From RGIG3528 sp045598045 (GTDB lineage: Bacteria; Bacillota; Clostridia; Lachnospirales; Lachnospiraceae), in assembly GCA_045598045.1 (NCBI GenBank), contig JAZLLG010000072.1, forward strand, positions 12,386-76,385: a stretch of 64,000 bases of DNA, read 5' to 3'. The notes under the pieces are model-generated. The model was not told where the DNA came from and did no database searches. It saw only the letters and a program-made list of their open reading frames with translations. The translations under genes and the position numbers were made by a program. The first letter of the stretch is position 1; every line of letters starts with the position of its first letter. Shown here piece after piece: positions 61,165-64,000 of this stretch.

Positions 61165-61246
61165 CTCCATGTGGTATAGGTGGGGATAATACCCAAATTT
61201 TGGATGTGCGGAGAATATATCTTATAACGGGCACATGGAGGTAACC
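61165..61246 (+). promoter_or_regulatory. Structured leader that can hide the ribosome site
   Basis: CTCCATGTG (61165-61173) is exactly complementary to CACATGGAG (61232-61240). The 3' arm includes the first bases of the GGAGGT ribosome site (61237-61242) used by the GTG at 61247. About 58 nt lie between the arms, with short internal pairings. I could not match it to a known riboswitch class. Confidence 0.5.
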
Positions 61247-63475
61247 GTGAAGAGGAGATCTGACAGAAGAAAGTTCTGGGGTGGAACGATACTGATTCTA
61301 TTACTTGCTGCTTTTGGAGTATTGGGAGCGTATCAATTTGAGAAACGTATTGCAAAGGAATGCGAAACGTCTCTTAAAACAACTACAGTTCTAAAAGGCA
61401 AAAATTTAAAAACGTATTTTGACACAAAGGCTGATTTTTTGAATCTCCTTTCACAGTTTGTTGACGACAATGCGGTTCTTACGGAAACAGAACTTCAGCA
61501 GATGGAAACAATCAAGAAAGAGATATCGGCCTCCTCTTTGGGTGTTTATATTTACGCAATCAACTCAAGCTTCGTTTCTACCGGAGAGAAGTCTTCACTT
61601 CCTGTTTCTAAGGCGTGGAGCAGTTGTATCGGCGGCAAAAACGTTGTCATGAGACCTGATAACGAGAATTCCGAACGGCATGAGGACGTCATGCTTTGTA
61701 TTCCATGGAAAAAAGGCGAGAAAATCGTTGGTATGTTTTTCGCTACGTTTTCCATGGATAATTTTATTGATAAAGTTTCCGAAAGCGTATTCGATGATGA
61801 AGGCTACAGTATCGTAGTAAATGACGAAGGAACGATTATCATCCCCGCATACAACATTTCAAGCAAGGATTCCAACGGCCGTTATATTATTGACCAAATG
61901 TATGAGGAAGCTTTTTCAAAGGATGTTCTGAGCGGCCTTCTGAGAGCAGCGGATGAAGACGTGAACGAATGTGAACGTTTCCCTGTTCTCGGAGTCAGCT
62001 ACGTTGCGTGCTCAACAGCATTAAAAGGTTATTCCAACGTATACGTTGTCTCGGTTGTTGAAGAAAACGCCGCTTACGGTAAGAACTCTTCACTTTCAAA
62101 TGTTATCATCATATTCATTGTGGTTGCAGCGCTTATCATCGCTCTTCAGGGAATCCTTTACATGAATTCCAAGAAGAAGAAAAAGAACGAGATTGAAGAC
62201 GCCATCAACTATGATGAACTTACAGGTCTTCCCACTAAGCCTTATCACAAGGAGATTGTACAGGAACTTATCAAAAAAGGACATAATACGTACGCCTATG
62301 CGGTTTGCGATGTGTCGGGCTTTAAATTCCTGAACAGTACTTTTGGCTATGAATACGGTAATAATGCATTGAAATATATCGCTCATGTACTGAGCAATTC
62401 CATCACACGTGATGAAACCGTCAGCCGTACGAGCGGTGACCATTTTGCAATGCTTCTCAAGTATGACAACGTGGATGAACTTGTCGAAAGACTTGAGAAT
62501 CTTCTCACAAGATGCGCGGATATTCCCGAGAATGAGTCCGGAAGAGCAGGTAAAGTCGTTTTCACATGCGGTGTTTACATCATCACGGATGATGAGGACA
62601 TTAACAGAATCAGGGCAAGAGCAAATGTCGCACGTAAGGGCATTAAAAAGTCGATGACAAACCAGATTGCCTTTTACAGTGAAGAGGACTTCAATAAAGA
62701 CATTGAGGTTCATGAGCTTGAAGGAGACCTGGTAAGCGCAATAAAGAATAACGAACTTGTCGTTTATCTGCAGCCTAAATACGGCATTTCGAACGAAAAG
62801 ATTACCGGTGCCGAAGCGCTTATTCGTTGGATGCATCCTACAAAAGGATTGATTGGACCGAACATTTTCATACCGATTGCGGAAGTGAACGGTTTTGTCA
62901 AAGAGATTGACTATTTCGTATTTGAGACTGTCTGCAAGAAACTCAAGGAATGGGAAGAAATGGGCAAAAAGCTTATTCCTGTTTCGGTAAACTTCTCGAG
63001 AATCCATCTTAACGAAGAAAACTTTGTCGGAAAGCTTATTCAGATAGTAAAACAGCACGAATTAAAGCCCGAATATCTTGAAATTGAACTTACGGAAACT
63101 GCCGTATACGACGAAATGGACAAGCTCCTCAACGTGATGCATCTTATAAAGGAAGCCGGTTTTGGACTTTCAATGGATGACTTTGGTTCAGGATATTCGT
63201 CACTTCATCTTTTAAGAGAAATGCCTGTTGACGTTTTGAAACTTGATAAGGGATTCCTGGATGATTGCGGAAGTGAGAACTCGCGAGAGAAGAAAGTTAT
63301 TTCACACGTTATTTCCATGGCAAAGGATCTTGAGATTTCGGTTCTTGCCGAGGGTGTAGAGACCGAAGCACAGAAGCTGTTCCTTGAGGAAGCAAACTGC
63401 GATATGATTCAGGGCTATTATTACGCAAGACCAATGGCTATCGATGATTTCGAAAAATATCTTCAGGAATGCTGA
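61247..63475 (+). CDS. Cache-GGDEF-EAL cyclic di-GMP phosphodiesterase
   Basis: A protein of 742 residues from the GTG at 61247, behind GGAGGT; an ATG 12 bases earlier overlaps that site. Membrane helices near residues 12-30 and 285-306 enclose an extracellular Cache-like sensor. The GGDEF domain (about 320-480) is degenerate: SGDHF at 396-400 replaces GGDEF, so no cyclase activity is expected. The EAL domain is intact: E523-A-L, ELTETAVYDE, MDDFGSGYSSL, DVLKLDKGFLDD and LAEGVETEAQ. It should break down cyclic di-GMP in response to an outside signal, and the GGDEF part may sense GTP. Its 5' leader is structured. Confidence 0.92.
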   Translation: MKRRSDRRKFWGGTILILLLAAFGVLGAYQFEKRIAKECETSLKTTTVLKGKNLKTYFDTKADFLNLLSQFVDDNAVLTETELQQMETIKKEISASSLGVYIYAINSSFVSTGEKSSLPVSKAWSSCIGGKNVVMRPDNENSERHEDVMLCIPWKKGEKIVGMFFATFSMDNFIDKVSESVFDDEGYSIVVNDEGTIIIPAYNISSKDSNGRYIIDQMYEEAFSKDVLSGLLRAADEDVNECERFPVLGVSYVACSTALKGYSNVYVVSVVEENAAYGKNSSLSNVIIIFIVVAALIIALQGILYMNSKKKKKNEIEDAINYDELTGLPTKPYHKEIVQELIKKGHNTYAYAVCDVSGFKFLNSTFGYEYGNNALKYIAHVLSNSITRDETVSRTSGDHFAMLLKYDNVDELVERLENLLTRCADIPENESGRAGKVVFTCGVYIITDDEDINRIRARANVARKGIKKSMTNQIAFYSEEDFNKDIEVHELEGDLVSAIKNNELVVYLQPKYGISNEKITGAEALIRWMHPTKGLIGPNIFIPIAEVNGFVKEIDYFVFETVCKKLKEWEEMGKKLIPVSVNFSRIHLNEENFVGKLIQIVKQHELKPEYLEIELTETAVYDEMDKLLNVMHLIKEAGFGLSMDDFGSGYSSLHLLREMPVDVLKLDKGFLDDCGSENSREKKVISHVISMAKDLEISVLAEGVETEAQKLFLEEANCDMIQGYYYARPMAIDDFEKYLQEC

Positions 63476-63491
63476 TGATGTGTTAGCTGCG

Positions 63492-63977
63492 TTATAGCTT
63501 CCAGCCAAGCGTTGGGAAGAAACGGAAGATTACAAGGAAAATGAGCCAGGAAAGAAGCCTTACTCCGACATAAACGATGAGCGAGAGCTTCGGTGCTATA
63601 AGGGCAAACATGAAGCCCGGAAGCGAGGGCTCAACGGTACGGATGCTCCATATGATGTGAAGCACCACAATCATAACAAAGCTATATGTCTGACCTTTAA
63701 ATGTAAAACGGTTAAAACCGTGTTTTCTTCGAAGTTCGGGGAAGGGGAGCGATTTGTCCTCTTCCTCGGCTTTTTTTGCATTCTCATCGGAACGTCTGAA
63801 AAACATTGAAATGCAATAAGGTGCAATAAATGCTATGAGAAGAATGTAAAGCGGAGAAAAGTTGCGGTACCCCATTACAATGTAAAAGAGCTGAAGTGCT
63901 GCGGTGCATATGATAAATATTATGTTTGTAAGCTTCATGCTGATGAAGGAAGCTATTCTTGCAAGTGTGTGGTCCAT
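63492..63977 (-). CDS. Hypothetical membrane protein
   Basis: A protein of 161 residues starting with ATG at 63977 behind AAAGGAG. About four membrane helices: two near residues 15-60, then a charged loop (RRSDENAKKAEEEDKSLPFP), then two near 98-155. I do not recognise the family. It is convergent with the EAL protein gene, with only 16 bp between the stops and no clear terminator. The upstream part of its operon, if any, lies outside the window. Function unknown. Confidence 0.75.
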   Translation of the reverse strand: MDHTLARIASFISMKLTNIIFIICTAALQLFYIVMGYRNFSPLYILLIAFIAPYCISMFFRRSDENAKKAEEEDKSLPFPELRRKHGFNRFTFKGQTYSFVMIVVLHIIWSIRTVEPSLPGFMFALIAPKLSLIVYVGVRLLSWLIFLVIFRFFPTLGWKL

Positions 63978-64000
63978 AAGTACTCCTTTCGCGGATAATC

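Noticed and set aside
61165..61246. Cyclic di-GMP-I or -II riboswitch before the EAL gene
   Set aside because: Neither the GEMM core nor the class II pseudoknot sequences can be found, although the layout is switch-like.
62096..63058. 320-codon minus-strand frame over the GGDEF-EAL gene
   Set aside because: Shadow frame; composition is atypical and the EAL motifs lie on the other strand.

Overview
The window looks like a chromosomal segment of a low-to-moderate-GC, Gram-positive anaerobe of the Lachnospiraceae (Butyrivibrio / Pseudobutyrivibrio / Roseburia type). This is inferred from the gene content: a mannan locus of Roseburia type (GH26, two GH130 phosphorylases, cellobiose 2-epimerase, GH36, CE17 plus CE2), a T-box leader, lipoproteins with Thr-Pro linkers, strong AGGAGG ribosome sites, TTGACA/TATAAT promoters, and a divIC-tilS-hpt-ftsH block lacking the usual neighbouring sporulation genes. 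No rRNA, tRNA or CRISPR was seen.

Layout. 1-7.1 kb: the end of an unknown gene and a giant secreted DUF5057 protein with InlB-like repeats. 7.1-8.6 kb: a yybP-ykoY (manganese) riboswitch with terminator in front of an ArsB/NhaD-type transporter. 8.6-12.7 kb: housekeeping and hypothetical genes (VanZ-like, a small conserved protein, a P-loop kinase, a membrane protein, an MBL hydrolase, a PD-(D/E)XK-like protein). 12.8-13.2 kb: a striking gene-free array of seven 38-bp inverted-repeat units. 13.2-18.8 kb: a purine nucleoside ABC transporter with xpt. 18.9-22.7 kb: a LacI regulator, GH36 alpha-galactosidase and Nudix hydrolase. 22.7-26.8 kb: a sugar isomerase-like gene and two Gfo/Idh oxidoreductases, divergent from an AraC regulator. 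27.0-49.0 kb: a 22-kb mannan/mannooligosaccharide operon. 49.1-51.2 kb: HU, a tandem repeat and a lipoprotein. 51.3-55.6 kb: rqcP-divIC-tilS-hpt-ftsH. 55.9-57.9 kb: a GH13 amylase. 57.9-61.1 kb: a Trp-specifier T-box and trpXYZ. 61.1-64.0 kb: a Cache-GGDEF-EAL protein and a membrane protein.

How the genes work together. A surface GH26 mannanase cuts (galacto)(gluco)mannan. Solute-binding proteins and two MalFG-type permease pairs import the oligosaccharides; no ATPase is encoded here, so a shared one is presumed. Inside the cell CE17/CE2 remove acetyl groups, GH36 removes galactose, and the epimerase plus the two GH130 enzymes turn mannobiose into mannosylglucose and mannose-1-phosphate. The LacI regulator (18.9 kb) and the mannan promoter (27.0 kb) carry the same operator-like sequence, which links two loci 8 kb apart. 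Between the two permease pairs lie three proteins of unknown role (NHL-TPR membrane protein, Yip1 protein, DUF5696 protein); this set and the 12.8-kb inverted-repeat array are the best candidates for undescribed biology here.
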